Assembly (NCBI GenBank): GCA_020536535.1
Contig: JAHLWZ010000470.1
Coordinates: 1,537 to 65,536 of the forward strand
DNA length: 64,000 nt
From: Pelomyxa schiedti
Lineage: Eukaryota; Evosea; Pelobiontida; Pelomyxidae
Direction: 5' to 3'
Positions within the stretch are counted from its first letter, which is position 1. The number at the start of each line of letters is the position of its first letter. Of the stretch, positions 44,875 to 57,412 are shown in pieces. The position numbers and the translations under genes were made by a program. Under the pieces are notes generated by a model. The model was not told the DNA's origin, ran no database searches, and saw nothing but the letters and a program-made list of their open reading frames with translations.

Positions 44875-46745
44875 ATGGGGTGCTGTTGTTGCTGTTGTTC
44901 GGGAGGCAGAGATCGTCGTAACTTCCGCGGAAGTTACTACCACAAGAACGTGTGCTGCGGGAAACGAACTGTCAAGAGGGGCGAGTGTTGCGCGACATGG
45001 AATTTTTCCGGCGAGTACTCGGTACACGAGGGTCCTGTGCGCCTGTGGATGTTTTGCAGGTTTTTTGGTTTTTTCTCTTTTTTTCCCTCTAAGCTTTGAA
45101 ATTTGAGAATACCAAGGTCTAGCTTGAGACTAACGGTTTTTTTTTGTTAAGCGAGATAGCGTTTTTGGATAGGCACACTGCTGGTCCCAATCAGTACTTG
45201 ATTGTAAAAAGGAGAGACGGTGTTCAAGAAAATATCCCTGGTCCCTACACAATGTTTATGTAAGAGATTCGTGAAAACTTTCTAGAGCTTATCTGTGGCT
45301 AGGGATCCTGTTATACACGTATCGGTGGAACTGAAGGATGCAATTGGTACTTACAATCAACTGTGATTTTACCTTGATGAAATCTCTTTCAACAATCCAG
45401 CACTGGATGCTTCTGAACTTTGTGTTATATACGTTCAACCAACTCCAGGCGAGGGAGCTGCTTCGGCATCCGCATCTAGTGCAGTGGAGATGACAGCTGC
45501 ATCTGATCACAAAAAGCATAAGCATAAGCACAAGGACGATCATAAGGAAGACAACTTACCCCCATCAGGTTGTAAAATGTTCACCTTTTGCAAAAGTTTA
45601 CAACACAAAAGGGACAGGCTTGCGTCGTCTCATTCGAGGTCCTGATAACTTCATTCCTACAAGTACAGAACGCGCACATCAATTTGAGTGGTCACCTGCC
45701 GACCCAGTTGCTAAGGGCAAAGTGACCTTCCAGAAACTTAAATTAATTGTACAAAGTCTGAAGTGCATAGTAGAGGGAGTCCGAACCACAGATAAAATTT
45801 TATTAGAAGTATGCTGTTCTTCAGCCTTCCTTGTCTTATGTTTATTACAGGTAGAAGTTATGATTTTTTGGGACATTATCGATGTAGAACGTATGCTTGA
45901 TAACACAAGCGACCCTGTTGGTGAAATTAGAGCTGCCGCCTCTGCGGATATAATATCTTTTGGCTCAAATCATAGGCACATTTCTAACCGAAAGACTAAA
46001 ATAAGTCTGACTTTTTTTTTGTTAAGTTATGAGAGCTTGCTTTCCAATACACCTCAATTGAGTGAACTTGATCCTTATAAAATGTTGATGACCCGATCTT
46101 CTGCCTTTGGTGTTGCTATTCGCAAAGGTGAGCAGTTCCTGTGGCAGGAAAGAAGCTAACATTCTTCCACAAAACTACCAGTTATATACAACGGATACCG
46201 CGCAGAGTCGGGTGTGCAACGAGTTCATGATCAGGCGCTTGAAGCAAGAGCAAAGCTAAAAGCAGAACATGAGCATAATGAGCACGAGCAAGCACAAATT
46301 GATCTTAAGCTGAAACATGAATTCGAGCGAACAAAGAGAGAGGCGGAACATAATGCCCTTATGAGGGAAGAAGAAGCAATTCAAGAAAAGGTTTGCCAGA
46401 GCCTAGACAAAGAAACCGCACTAACGAAAACCACAGTTCAAGCTGGAAATGGAAAAGGTCAAGCACTCCACAACACTGCAGCTACAGCAACAAGAAATCG
46501 AAGTGGAGCAGCTGTCACGCCAAAAGAAGCACGAAACCGACTTGCTGTTCTACAAAGAACTCGCCAGCATCGGCGTGGATGTCACGCAGTACCTCATAGC
46601 CACAAGCCAGAAGCCGGCCAACCAACTGGTCCGCATTGACCAGTCCTCCGACGGCCCGGGAACCCACGTCCACCTTCACGACCCACAATCTTCCACCAAT
46701 TCCACGTCCTCGTCATCCCCACCAAAAGTTCCCAAGCGCAGCTAA
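44875..46745 (+). CDS. SPFH/Band-7-like protein with predicted dual N-terminal acylation
   Basis: The start MGCCCCCCSGGRDRRNF has Gly2 for N-myristoylation and six consecutive cysteines for palmitoylation, so it should sit on the inner face of a membrane. Exons continue with YLIVKRRDGVQENIPGPYTM, DPVIHVSVELKDAI and GLRRLIRGPDNFIPTSTERA, then KGKVTFQKLKLIVQSL and VEVMIFWDIIDVERMLDNT, then VIYNGYRAESGVQRVHDQAL and a long charged coiled coil (LEARAKLKAEHEHNEHEQAQ). This combination of a two-part beta domain, xxVxFxIxDxxxxL and a C-terminal coiled coil matches SPFH proteins such as stomatins and flotillins, which form oligomeric scaffolds on lipid rafts. A His/Lys-rich insert (HKKHKHKHKDD) lies near 45510. 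At least seven short introns; the product ends PPKVPKRS. The family call rests on pattern, not on a search. Confidence 0.6.
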
Positions 46746-46881
46746 ACCTCACACCCCTTGTATCTAACCAAATTTCCAATAAACAAAAAAAACCAAACCT
46801 ATTTTTTCTTTCGTTCCACACCTGCTCTTTCACCGAAACTCACAACAAACAATAAAACAAAAACAAACAAACGCGAGGAGG

Positions 46882-49800
46882 ATGCAGCAGCAAGGAGGCG
46901 GGATCTTGTCGTTTTCACTGGCAGCTAGGGAGTACGAGTCATACGTGGGGTCGCGGGAGTGCGTTGGGGAGGTGCTGGGGCCGCCGGGGCACAGGCTCGT
47001 GGAGGCGGTGTCCGCGGGGGGCCCGCTGCTGACGAGGTCGCAGCAAGCTGACCTCATAAAGGCAACTGCTCCTTGTGTGGAAGAGGTTGTTTCAGTTTCG
47101 GTTTTTTTTTTGCTTTTTTTTTTAAGTATTAAAATTAAACAAAAGAAGTAATGGTCATAGCTAGGTTGCCAGGATCAATGAGCTAGTTTTTGTTATTGGG
47201 GGTCTGGATGCAAAATCCCGGGGATTGCTCTCCCAGCTGTTGTCACTATTGTGGCGTGCTTTACATCGCGTGGACAATTTCAGCCAAACGAACCTCCAGT
47301 CGTTCACACACAAACCAAAGCCCAATAAAAACGATACTGCTCTTTTCCGCAGGTTGCGAGAAATTGTGTGTACCCACAATCCAATCTCTATGCAATATGC
47401 CTGACTTCTGTTAACAAGGAGTGTGCATTCGCTCCCGCACTTTTCTCTTCCGCTCCTGTTCACAGTGCCGAGCATGCCATTGGCGTTCTAATTGAAAACT
47501 ATGATCTACTTCCCATGGAAGATCACTCACAATCTCCCTATGTGCTGCACCCCAGTTTTGCACTGGGAGGTGAGGAAGCAAGCGTTTATCTAGATGACGC
47601 TTGGTCTGACCTTGATGTAACTGCAAAAACTTTCACATAAATTACTGTTCTTTACTGACAATTTTTTTACTACCAATAGGTACAAGTGGACCAACAAGAA
47701 AAGGCACTAAAGCACGCAAACACCCTTCTTGTTAAAAATAAGTCAGCAAGGCACAACAGTGACCTTCATGAGATTCATACTGCTCTCGCATTTGCTTCGA
47801 CCAAGTTGTCTGATGTCCGGGTAACTTGGAACGCTCTCAGAGACCACATGCTGAAGACTTCTAATGGTACAAACATCGTGCCATACTTTTTTACTCACCT
47901 CTTTTAGACTACCGTAAGATTGTAATTAAGAGTCAAAAGGATATTGGCAATTTTTTGCAGAATTATACCAGACAAGTCGAGCAACAGCAACATGTCTTTC
48001 AAGCCCAAATTGAGGTTTGTGAGCCCCCTGTGTGATTGCATATGAAATCTTTTCCACCAGGCACACCTGAACCATGAAAGGGAGCTACGACTAGCTTTAG
48101 AAAATGCAACTTCTCAACAGCTCTCTCCTCCAGTTTCTACTTGCCAAAATGAACATACACCTTCCAGTAGTCCTACTGAGTCAATAAGACGAGTTGCCTC
48201 ACTGGAAAAGGATGCCAAATTCATGAAAGCTTCACTTCAGCACCACAAAACGAAACTCGAACAAACAAAGAAGATAAACACGGACCTGAAAATCACACTC
48301 GCCAAACAGCACAAAATCATCAGGAAACTGCAGAGCCAAAGTGGAGTTCCTAAAGACGGTGGGCATGGAAACAGAACGACGTCAGAGATCGGGGAATCTA
48401 CCACTGGCAATCAACAGTCTGGTGCTCCCGACATACAAAATACCAAAGGCGACCACGCCGATTCTTACGGCAATGCTCTGGCACATCAGCTTGCACAATC
48501 TGAACAAGAGAAATCCACCATGTCAAAACAACTATCAGAGGTCACCTGCTCCCTTTCCACTGTACTGTCACAGTTGAATGCTGCCAAAGACGCAATGAAT
48601 GAAAAGGAACAAGTCATTCTCAATTCAATCAAAGATAAAGACGCATTGCTTACAAAATTATCACATATGCAAAAGGAAAACAATAAACTCTCCAAGCTAC
48701 TGGAAGAGAGAACTGAAATTAACACTTCAGCTACCACTCTCAACAACAAGCTACAAAATGAAATTACTTCTTTACAACGTGCACTCCGTGACGCGAAAGC
48801 GGAAGTCGTAGAGGCAACATCAGAACGCCAAAGCAATCTCCAGCAATTTTCTAAGCTCGAGTCATACGCCCATAAACTTGAATCGCAAATTGAACAGGCT
48901 GATGCAGAGACAAAACATTATCAAACAGTACAACAACAACAACTTTCGCGGATACACCAACTTGAAACTGCTCTCTCTACTTCTCAAGCTGAAAAAAGTG
49001 ACCTCACAGAATCTCTTCAGCAGCAGCAATCATCCGCACAAACTCTGCAAGACCATCTGGTAATAGCAGAGCAAGCCCTTTCAGAGAAAGTCTCAACATT
49101 GCAAAATACTTCCGCAGAGTTGGAATCGGTCAAAGCTGAACTTCAGCAGACTCAAGACGAACTTGCAAGGGTAAAAGAAAAGCATCGTGCAGCTATTGAA
49201 TATGGCAAACAAATGCGCATGATGTTACAAGAGCAGACCAACTACTTCCCTCGTGCTAATTCTGGGGACGGACAAGGAATGCCCAGTGGCTACCAAGAAC
49301 CGCCGCTGGCAAAGTCAACACCCTTAGCGGATCGCTTTCACCAATGTAATAAAGATTACCAAGAAACAGAACAACAAATAGCTACCCTTAAAGAGACAAT
49401 AAAACAGCTTCAGGAAGAGAAAAATGACCTGACTGCACAAGCCCAGGAGCAGCAACAACTGAACACTACCGCCACTGCTGAAACTGAAAAACTTTCCTTG
49501 CACCACAAGCAATCCAAAGAAAAATGGCAGCAATCACAACAAGAATTGCAGGCCCGATTTGAAGAGCAACAAATTTCTCACATGGCACAACTCCAAACTC
49601 TGCAAGCTGAGTTAGACAATAGCAAGTCAAAACTCACGGAATGCACAACAAAAATACGTAACTACGAAGAACAACTTGCAAAACTTCAGGAGGAAATGTC
49701 CTCTTTCCAGATTTCTCGCAAAAACGAATACTCCTCTCAACAGCAGACAATAACCCAGTTACAAACTCAACTCCGCGATCTCAAGCAACAATTTTCTGCC

Positions 49801-50589
49801 ACTGTTACTCCTTTACAAGAGGAATTACAGGAGTACCAGTCTGCATATCAGCATGAGCACACTCGCTCACTCTGTTTGGACGCAGCTGTGGCACAGCTGC
49901 AGACCGAGTTGACACTAGTGAGGCAAAAACTTACGCAGTCTGAGTTGAACTTGACGGACACCCTGCGAACAAAAGAAGAAGAAACCAGAAACCTCCGATC
50001 GGAGTCTCAACAGAAATATAACGCCTTGAAGCTGCAGTTCCAATCTGTTCACACCAGAATGGACCGCACTGTGAAACAGGAAATGGCTCAAAGAGAGAAA
50101 GCAGTCGCCTCCCTGGCTTCCCTGCACGGCATTGTAGAACAGTATGAAGGCAGGCTCAAAGTACTGCAATCCCAACTCGAACAGCTCCATCTACAGTTAT
50201 CCCTTCTCTCCGGGGGTGTGTTAAAGCTGGGTCCTCCCTCTTGTACACAAAGTACAACAACTGCCAATTCGGCACCAAGCGGAAATTCTCCCAATCCAAC
50301 CGCACCCTCGCCCACCATCAAAATTCCATGTGATCCACCACAACAACCCATCACCCAGTCTCCGGATGTTGTTCTTGTACCTGAACCCATCATCACACAA
50401 ACACCTGTAAAAACTGCCGCACTCCCTGCGTCCACAGACCAGACACAACTGTATAGCCTACACACACAAATCAACCAAACGCTCCACGATGTAACCGATA
50501 CAAGCAGCACCCTTCAAGCTATCAAAGACCAACTCCACACAGCACTTCTATCCTCCGATACAAACCAGAGCGACGACGAGCTTGTATAA
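46882..50589 (+). CDS. Long coiled-coil protein
   Basis: The start MQQQGGGILSFSLAAREYES is followed by LVEAVSAGGPLLTRSQQADL, FVIGGLDAKSRGLLSQLLSL and VARNCVYPQSNLYAICLTSV, then VLIENYDLLPMEDHSQSPYV, a folded N-terminal region I do not recognise. Introns occur at about 47083-47160, 47352, 47640-47680, 47865-47909 and 48014-48060. From 48060 on, one exon of about 2.5 kb encodes a near-continuous coiled coil rich in Gln, Leu, Ser and Glu with heptad pattern (about 700 residues), then a Pro/Thr-rich linker and the end SDTNQSDDELV at 50589. It is typical of Golgi, centrosomal or trafficking tethers. The N-terminal 170 bp are GC-rich. No specific ortholog is recognised. Confidence 0.75.
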
Positions 50590-50668
50590 TTTTTTTTGGC
50601 CTGTCAAACCACACAAGGCAGAGCTGTAGGTTGTGAAAAAATGAAAAGTTTTTTTTTTTTGAGAATCT

Positions 50669-53339
50669 CTAAGTGTGGTTTGGGTTCAGTTCTGGGTAGA
50701 TACCCCCAGAGGCATTGCGAAAAGGTTGTTGTTGTGTGGGGGGATGGGGAGTGTAGAGTGGTGAGGGTGGAGGGAGGACTGTAGGGGGGGCATAAGTAGG
50801 TGGCTGGTAGGTTGTGGCGTAGTTTGCAGTGTTAGTGGTGTAGCCTTGTGTAGGGGGGTAGTTGGGTGGGGGTAGAACCGTTGGCGGCGGGTAGCTGTGT
50901 GGCGGGCCGTACTGTGTTGGGTAGGGCGTTGGCTGGTTTTGTGGGGGATAGGGTGGAGAGGGGTTTGTTTGTGGGTATTGGTAGCGCTGAGGTTGTTGTG
51001 GTTGCATCTGTATCTGCATCTGTGATTGCGGCGTCTGCGTGAACGAGGGGTTGAAGTTTGTACAGGGGTAACTGGAGGGATTTTGGTTGTATGAATGATT
51101 CTGTTGTGGTTGTTGCTGCAGGTGGCGCTGAGGGTTGGGGTTAAGGGGATTAATCCCGGTAGGCGGTGGAAGAATTTGATTATTTCCAGAGGGGCACCCG
51201 GTTGATGGCGGATAGAAAGAACCGCCGTGGGAAGGTGGTGGAGGAGTAATATTACAGGGTGGAGAAGAGTAGGTAGTTGAAGGCCATGTTGAAGTACATT
51301 GTGGATATCCTTGAAGGTTATGGGAATAAGCTGGCTGAGGTTGAGGCGACTGGAACGAGGATGGCATTGGCTGTGGTGGTTGCGTCTGGAACGATGATGT
51401 TATTTGCTGGGAATGTGGCTGGAACGAGGGTGGTAACGACTGAGAGTGGGGAGGTGGCAAAACAGGGGGTGCCTGTATCCCTTGAACGACGGGTGGTGTA
51501 ATCCCTTTAACAGGCGGTGGTTCGTATTTTTGGTGATTTGGTTGGTGTCCCCCATTTCCATGCAGAGAGGTAACCTGTTGTGGATAACCTGAAGGAAGGG
51601 GTTTTTCCGTAGTATTTGCTTGTGAATGTTTGATTGGAAGAAATGACATAGGTGGATTTGGCAATGGGTTTGGGTTGGTCGGGGGCAATGGGGTTGGTGG
51701 CATGGCATTTGGAAGGAGAGTTGGGGGAGGCATGGTTGTTTGGGACGAGTTAGGAGTGGATGGTGGATTCAAAGGTGATACTGGGTTTCCAGTTGGGAGA
51801 GATTTGAAGCTGAACTGAGGAGGGATGTTTTGTATAGAAGACGAAGTAGGGGTGTTTTGTATTGAAGATGAACTAGGGGTGTTTTGTATTGAAGATGAAC
51901 TAGGGGTGTTTTGTATTGAAGATGAACTGTGGGAATTTGGAGGTACAATTGGAGTTGAATTGTGTGAGAGTGGAGGTGATTGATTTTGTGGAGGAGACTG
52001 GAACATATCACAAAGCCAAGAGTGCGTAAAAAAGGCAGTCCAAGACATCCTTTGTGTTGAGTCTTTCTGGTAATTTATGTGAGCTCGATATTCCAAACCA
52101 AGGATTAGAGACCTTCAAAAGACCAGAGATTAAAGAACAACATGTTTCAGATAAAGTGGGTGGGAAATCAACGGTCCCGACATTGATTTTATTAAGGAGT
52201 TCCATGAGTGACCTAGCATTAAATGGAGGATCCCCACAAACCATCTATGTAAGAAATTTGTTAACATCCCCCAAGTCATCAGGGGTTAAACCTCATATAG
52301 AATTGCCCCTAAATTTTTGAGCTTAGAAAAAGTAATGTGGCATGTATATACCAACAGACCACAGGTCTGCAGAAGAATTGTAGGTACTTGTTTCTAAAAC
52401 TTCTGGAGCCTAAAAAAAAATGAGGTAGCTAAGACATTGATACACTGATACCATGTAAAGAGGGCTTCCACAATAGGTATTGTGCATTGCATTTGGGTCT
52501 TCCATAATTTTAGCAAAACCTAGGAATAGTATTGGGAAGAGCAAATGGCAAGTGAATACTACCAAAATCTGCTATTTTCAGAATTAAATCACCTCTTTGC
52601 GTACTAAGAAGTAAATTTGCTGGCTTTCATATGTGAGAGAAGAAATTAACAAAGTGTAAACTCTCACCTTTAAATCTCTGTGGATGATTTTATGGGAATG
52701 AAGAATTTGGAGACCAGCAACTACTGTTGTGAGACGTGTGTTGGATGAAACATAATCTTTACCTAATTGCATCATAAAGTAATGAGCCCTCTCTTCTGTA
52801 AGGGGCCCATTTTTCATTTGGCCAGAGAGATCTCCAGCATCACAAAATTCCATAACAAGATAAAGGAACGGCTCTTCCTGTTACAGGAGGCATCATTCAC
52901 AGTAAGTTAAAGGAAAAAATGGACGGTACCGTCGTGAACTCCACCAGCCTAACAATGTTGGGATGTTGGAGAGCAAGCATGACAACTATTTCTCCATCTA
53001 AATGTTCTATCAGGTCTTTCTTGGCCCTACTTGTATCGACAGCTGCATCACTTCACTCAGAGAAAAAAAACACAGAAGTCGACCCACCTTTCACTGCTAC
53101 AACTGTGCCATTACGGTCCCGTCCCTTGTACACAACTGCGAAAGTGCCGTGCCTGTCCACAGGACAAGTTAATTGTGGGTGCACTACAACACGTTTTATC
53201 GTGTCATTTAATACGATACGGTAACTTTTTCTAAGTCATATAAAATACGAGGCTGACTATCATTACGAACATACCCCAATGGGCTGATATCGAGGGTGTA
53301 CCGCCCGCCAAGGATCTCACGACCAGACGCCAGTTTCTT
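50669..53339 (-). CDS. ULK/Atg1-like protein kinase with Pro/Gln-rich tail
   Basis: Minus-strand exons give GRYTLDISPLG, PVDRHGTFAVVYKGRDRNGT, LIEHLDGEIVVMLALQHPNI, YLVMEFCDAGDLSGQMKNG, LHSHKIIHRDLKPANLLL, ILKIADFGFARILEPN, NTYCGSPLYMAPEVLET, SSADLWSVGI, MVCGDPPFNARSLMELLNKI and DSTQRMSWTAFFTHSWL. The HRD, DFG and GSPLYMAPE motifs and the small lobe order fit ULK/Atg1, the kinase that starts autophagy. The tail (52015-50669, about 450 residues) is Pro/Gln/Ser/Tyr-rich with a Ser-Ile-Gln-Asn-Thr-Pro repeat; the usual helical EAT domain is not visible. Introns are 40-110 nt. No ATG precedes the kinase domain in frame between the neighbouring stop at 53441 and this exon, so the start (perhaps a CTG near 53333) is unresolved. 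Confidence 0.8.
51821..51928 (-). repeat. Tandem 27-bp repeat in the kinase tail
   Basis: Four copies of a 27-bp unit encoding SSSSIQNTP; the copy nearest 51821 is diverged and the next three are nearly identical. The copy number is likely to vary between strains. Confidence 0.85.
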
Positions 53340-53440
53340 TATTATTTATTAAATGTTCCGTCGTGTCCTGGTGTAAAGAGAGAAATCAAATTTTTATGAA
53401 AATTTTATTCGGCCAAGTTGACGATCAGTTTTTGTGCTTT

Positions 53441-56400
53441 TTAGAATGTAATGGCGATGGACCACTGAGAAGAGGGAGATAGACGAGTGTTGTGAAGTTC
53501 CACAACGAGGGGTGTGTGAGTACCTGGAGGCAACTTGGGTTTGTTTGTGGATTGGAGGTTACTGAGTGAGGCTATAAATGGAGCACTGTTCCCACAAGTG
53601 AAGTCGATGTTCCGGCCCCCACTTGGTTGGGTTGTGGGGGGTGAACTTGGAATCGTGCAAAATTGTGAATCGGCGCAGGTGCCGGGGAGTGTTTGCTGAG
53701 GGTCTGCGGCTGGAATTATGGGTGTGTAGGACACTGATGCGGGGCATTTTGGCAGTCCGGCAAATACAATGCGTTCAATGTGTGTATTGGCCCAGGGCTC
53801 ACTTCTTATAGACTCAGTAGAATTTTCGGCACCAACAACGGTGCAGGTGAGAGTTCCCGCTGAGAATGAAAATTTACTGTATAGGCTTTTCCCCCTCTGG
53901 TAGGCAAATGTAGTCCCATCATCCAGGTACAAGCTTCCAGCTGCACTCTGTGATTCTCCAAGGGCAACTATGAGAGCTAGTTTTCCCTGCCCAAGTAGCA
54001 TTTCGGAGTATGCGGACCTCCTGACACGTGCAGATACTGGGACTATAGTCCCACTCCGGTGCAATACAACTGGGCCAACATCCATCTGAGAAGGGGCATT
54101 CACCCATGAGCCTCCACAGGCACCCCATGAATAGGTTGGGAATGTGTACCACGTGATACCGCCGCACCTTTTTGCGCACTTGGCAGAAGACGAGCTTGTG
54201 GAGGGGAGCGTATCCTCATTGCCACATGGGATTCTTATCATGGTACTGCGCTCCCCTGCTTTTGTCACAGGTTTCACAAGGAGTGCATCACCAACTATAA
54301 ATGCTTCTTGTTCCAGGAAAATATCCTTGTCTTGCGGGAATTCCAGCCAGATGGGACGTAGCAGAGGTAATCCAGTTTTTGTGTGCTCAAAGAAATTTGT
54401 GTACCTTAGAACCTCCAAATTATTGAGGGTATAGAAATTTAACAGGAAATACCAATACGGAAGTAAAACGTAACGTTCTGCTATAGCTGTTTGAATGGCA
54501 CTTAAAAACACACCATCGTAGAGGAAAGGTTCCCGTCTTCGGGAATCTATGTGCCCATGAGCCCTGAAAAACGGGTAGAATGCTCTAAAGGACGTGAGAT
54601 CTTCGTGTAAGAAATCGATCCTGGTACCCTAAAACAATATTACAAAAGAAAAACGAAAGGGGAAACCCACCTGCTTGATACCATCGAACTAAAAGTTCAG
54701 GCTCCGGGTTACCTTCAAAATTGTAAGTGCTTAGCGAGCAAAGACAAAGTTACCAAAAAAGCCACCAATATCACACCCAACAAAAGGGATTCCTGCAACT
54801 GAGAGGGACAATAGCATTGAAGTTGTTGCTTTGAGATGACTTGCAAAGAATTAGAGATGAAAGCAGGAGGGGAGTCTGTTTAACCTCCATTCAGCTTTAT
54901 TGTCTCCTGTCCACACGGCGGCATAACGTTGTGATGCTGCGAAGTGTGAACGAGTCAATATGAAGGGCCTTAGATTTTGCTTGTCCCTATGCAGAAGTCC
55001 ATCTGTATTACAGGGTTTGTTTGTTTTACATTTCCCTTCAAAAAGGAAACTTACCATAAGTAGCCATCGTCATATAAAATCCATACACGTTATGAACATT
55101 CCTATGTTCCAGTGAGGTGTAGTGTAATGCATCGTTTGGCATTGTAGCCTAAGTGTGGACTGAATCTATGGCATCAAATAAATTAAACCAACCTCTGCGT
55201 GGTCCATGACAGTTGGCTCATTCATATCATTCCAAGCATACAAGGATGAAGAGCTCCCTTGATATGTCGAAAAAGAAAACAAATCTGTTTAGAATTGTTA
55301 CTGAATTGCCTGCACACGACCACTTACCAGCCCACCACTTTCTGGCTCTAGGATTCAAGAAATCAATCCACGAACTCATGCCAGGCCAACAAGTTCCTTC
55401 CAGGATGTTCCCGTTGCAATCTTTAACATACCTGAATACTGTAAATCAGGGGCATCGTTACTGGATTCACGAAAATTGGAAGACATAAAAATGCCTGCAG
55501 ATTACATACACATTATCTTTCAAGGCCTTCTCGTGGACAAAATATCCCGATTCCTTCTTGATATGAGGATCTATTGCCGCCACCATATAGCGTCCTTTTG
55601 TTTGAAGTGCTTTTTGCATTTCGAGTGGTTTTGGAAAGTGGATCTTATCCCAAGTGAAGTATTTCTTTCCATCAGTGTGCTCAATATCCAGCCTTTAGTA
55701 ATTTTAATTTCTGATTTTGCGGTTGAAACTGACCATATGACATCAAGAGGGACAGACACATCGTCCATTCTCTTATCAACTTCCATTACTTCCGATTGTG
55801 ATCTGTAGTTCCATTTAGACTGATGGTATCCAAGCGACCACAATGGAGGTAGGAAAGAGGTCCCAACGACGGCTGCAAACTGTTTGAAAATATCCCTTGG
55901 CTTTGGTCCAACCATCAACCATATATCAATGCAACCTGAGGCACTAAACCAGTGGGTGTTTATGCCACCACCTTTCCCAGATCTGTCTGAGATATCAACC
56001 CAAGTCTCAGCGGAATTAAACCAAAAGATTGCTGATGTATGGGTGGCAGAATGCCCAATCATAAAAGGTACACTTCCATACAGGGCCATAAGGTTATCGA
56101 GTTCATATTCAAAGACTGGGAGTAAGAATAAGTGAAGTGTCATTGGAGTACTTGAATACCATCAACGTTGAAGAGGCGGTAGGGGTCTGAGTTCGCGGTC
56201 CTTTTGAGAACAAAATCACTTGCATGCTCGGGGATTCCAAAGACATTTTCGGACCCAATGAAAGAGATATCACACCCCTGGTGGTTTGAAATTACTTGCT
56301 AAACTGTGCAAATCAAGAAACAAACGACGTCCTGTGGGCCATTGGGTTTCGTATCTTCTTTTCCTCCAAATTTTTCCTCCCACTTTCCCTCAATAGTCTT

Positions 56401-57354
56401 CAATATTAATGAGGGAAAAATCAGTAAAAATGGGTACAAACAGGGTTTTTAATAAGAGGGGCTTCCCACAGTCCATCACTCTAAAGTTTAGATGTTAAAT
56501 GGTAACAGAATTATATTTCTTATGAAACCGACTTCATCATCCCACAAGTCTGGTTTTGATGCACTGGGGTCCTTAATATACAGTTCACCTTTACCATCAC
56601 GAGTGTGCTCGAAATTGAAAAGACCCCTAGAATTTACATGAAAAGTTGGTCGGCCGTTTACGGAAAGCTCTGTATTTGGTTCTGTTAAACACTTGAGGGC
56701 AAATGGGACACTATACCAATTGAGAAGGGCTTGTAATGTAAAGCACCAGTGACAACGTCTCCATCTGCAGTGCTAAAAGAGAAAACTGAAGACAAGCCAG
56801 AGGAATCAGTAATATTACTCCAAGAAGTAAAAGGGAGGGTCTCAAGGTCAGGTAGAATGACCTCCTGGGGTCCTTGGTATCTAAGAACTTTTAACACCTC
56901 TATATTGAACACTCAATAGAATTTTACGAAAATGTTCCTTCACCTTAGGTAACATAACAATAGTAAACTATTTATTTATGATTGGGTACCTTTTCTTGTG
57001 GTCCTCCCACACTTTAACTCTCAAAACTCCAGGGTGATATACTCGCATTGAAAATGGCAATTCCACACCAATTTGACTGAGCACCCGACCCTCAAATCCC
57101 TCCCCTCTCGTCCCTTTCTCGCCCTTGTGCTCCTCCCCAGAGCGGATTGTGGGAGGCGCCCCCACGGACGCCACAACTTCGACTGCGGACTGCGTCGTCG
57201 ACGAAGACAGCTGCCTGCTTCTTGTACAGAACGAACTGTCCTTGCACGTCTTCCACTTGGCATGATCAGCAGCCAGGGATCCTGGGACCGTTTCCAGCAG
57301 CCCCACAATCGCGCAAACCAACAACAACCCAGCCGCTGCGGCACTGCCCCTCAT
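53441..57354 (-). CDS. Glucosidase II alpha subunit (GH31, GANAB-like)
   Basis: ATG at 57354 gives MRGSAAAAGLLLVCAIVGLL, a signal peptide, followed by WKTCKDSSFCTRSR, the typical N-terminal cysteine motif of ER glucosidase II. Then come LPFSMRVYHPGVLRVKV, RGLFNFEHTRDGKG, MIGHSATHTSAIFWFNSAET, FLPPLWSLGYHQSKWNYRSQ, the catalytic-nucleophile region LDIEHTDGKKYFTWD, FLNPRARKWW, WNDMNEP (second GH31 signature), LRPFILTRSHFAASQRYAAV with WTGDN, [20 protein letters not shown]-like sequence, and SLYLDDGTTFAYQRG near the end. The enzyme trims glucose from N-linked glycans during calnexin folding cycles in the ER lumen. The last exon (54511-53441) is long and ends with a Ser/Pro-rich segment; no KDEL is present, as usual for the alpha subunit, which relies on the beta subunit. 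About ten introns. It appears intact. Confidence 0.9.
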
Positions 57355-57412
57355 AAGCTTCAACCAAAATAGGAGAAATCACAGAATTTTTTTTTTTTTC
57401 TCATGAAGAAGG

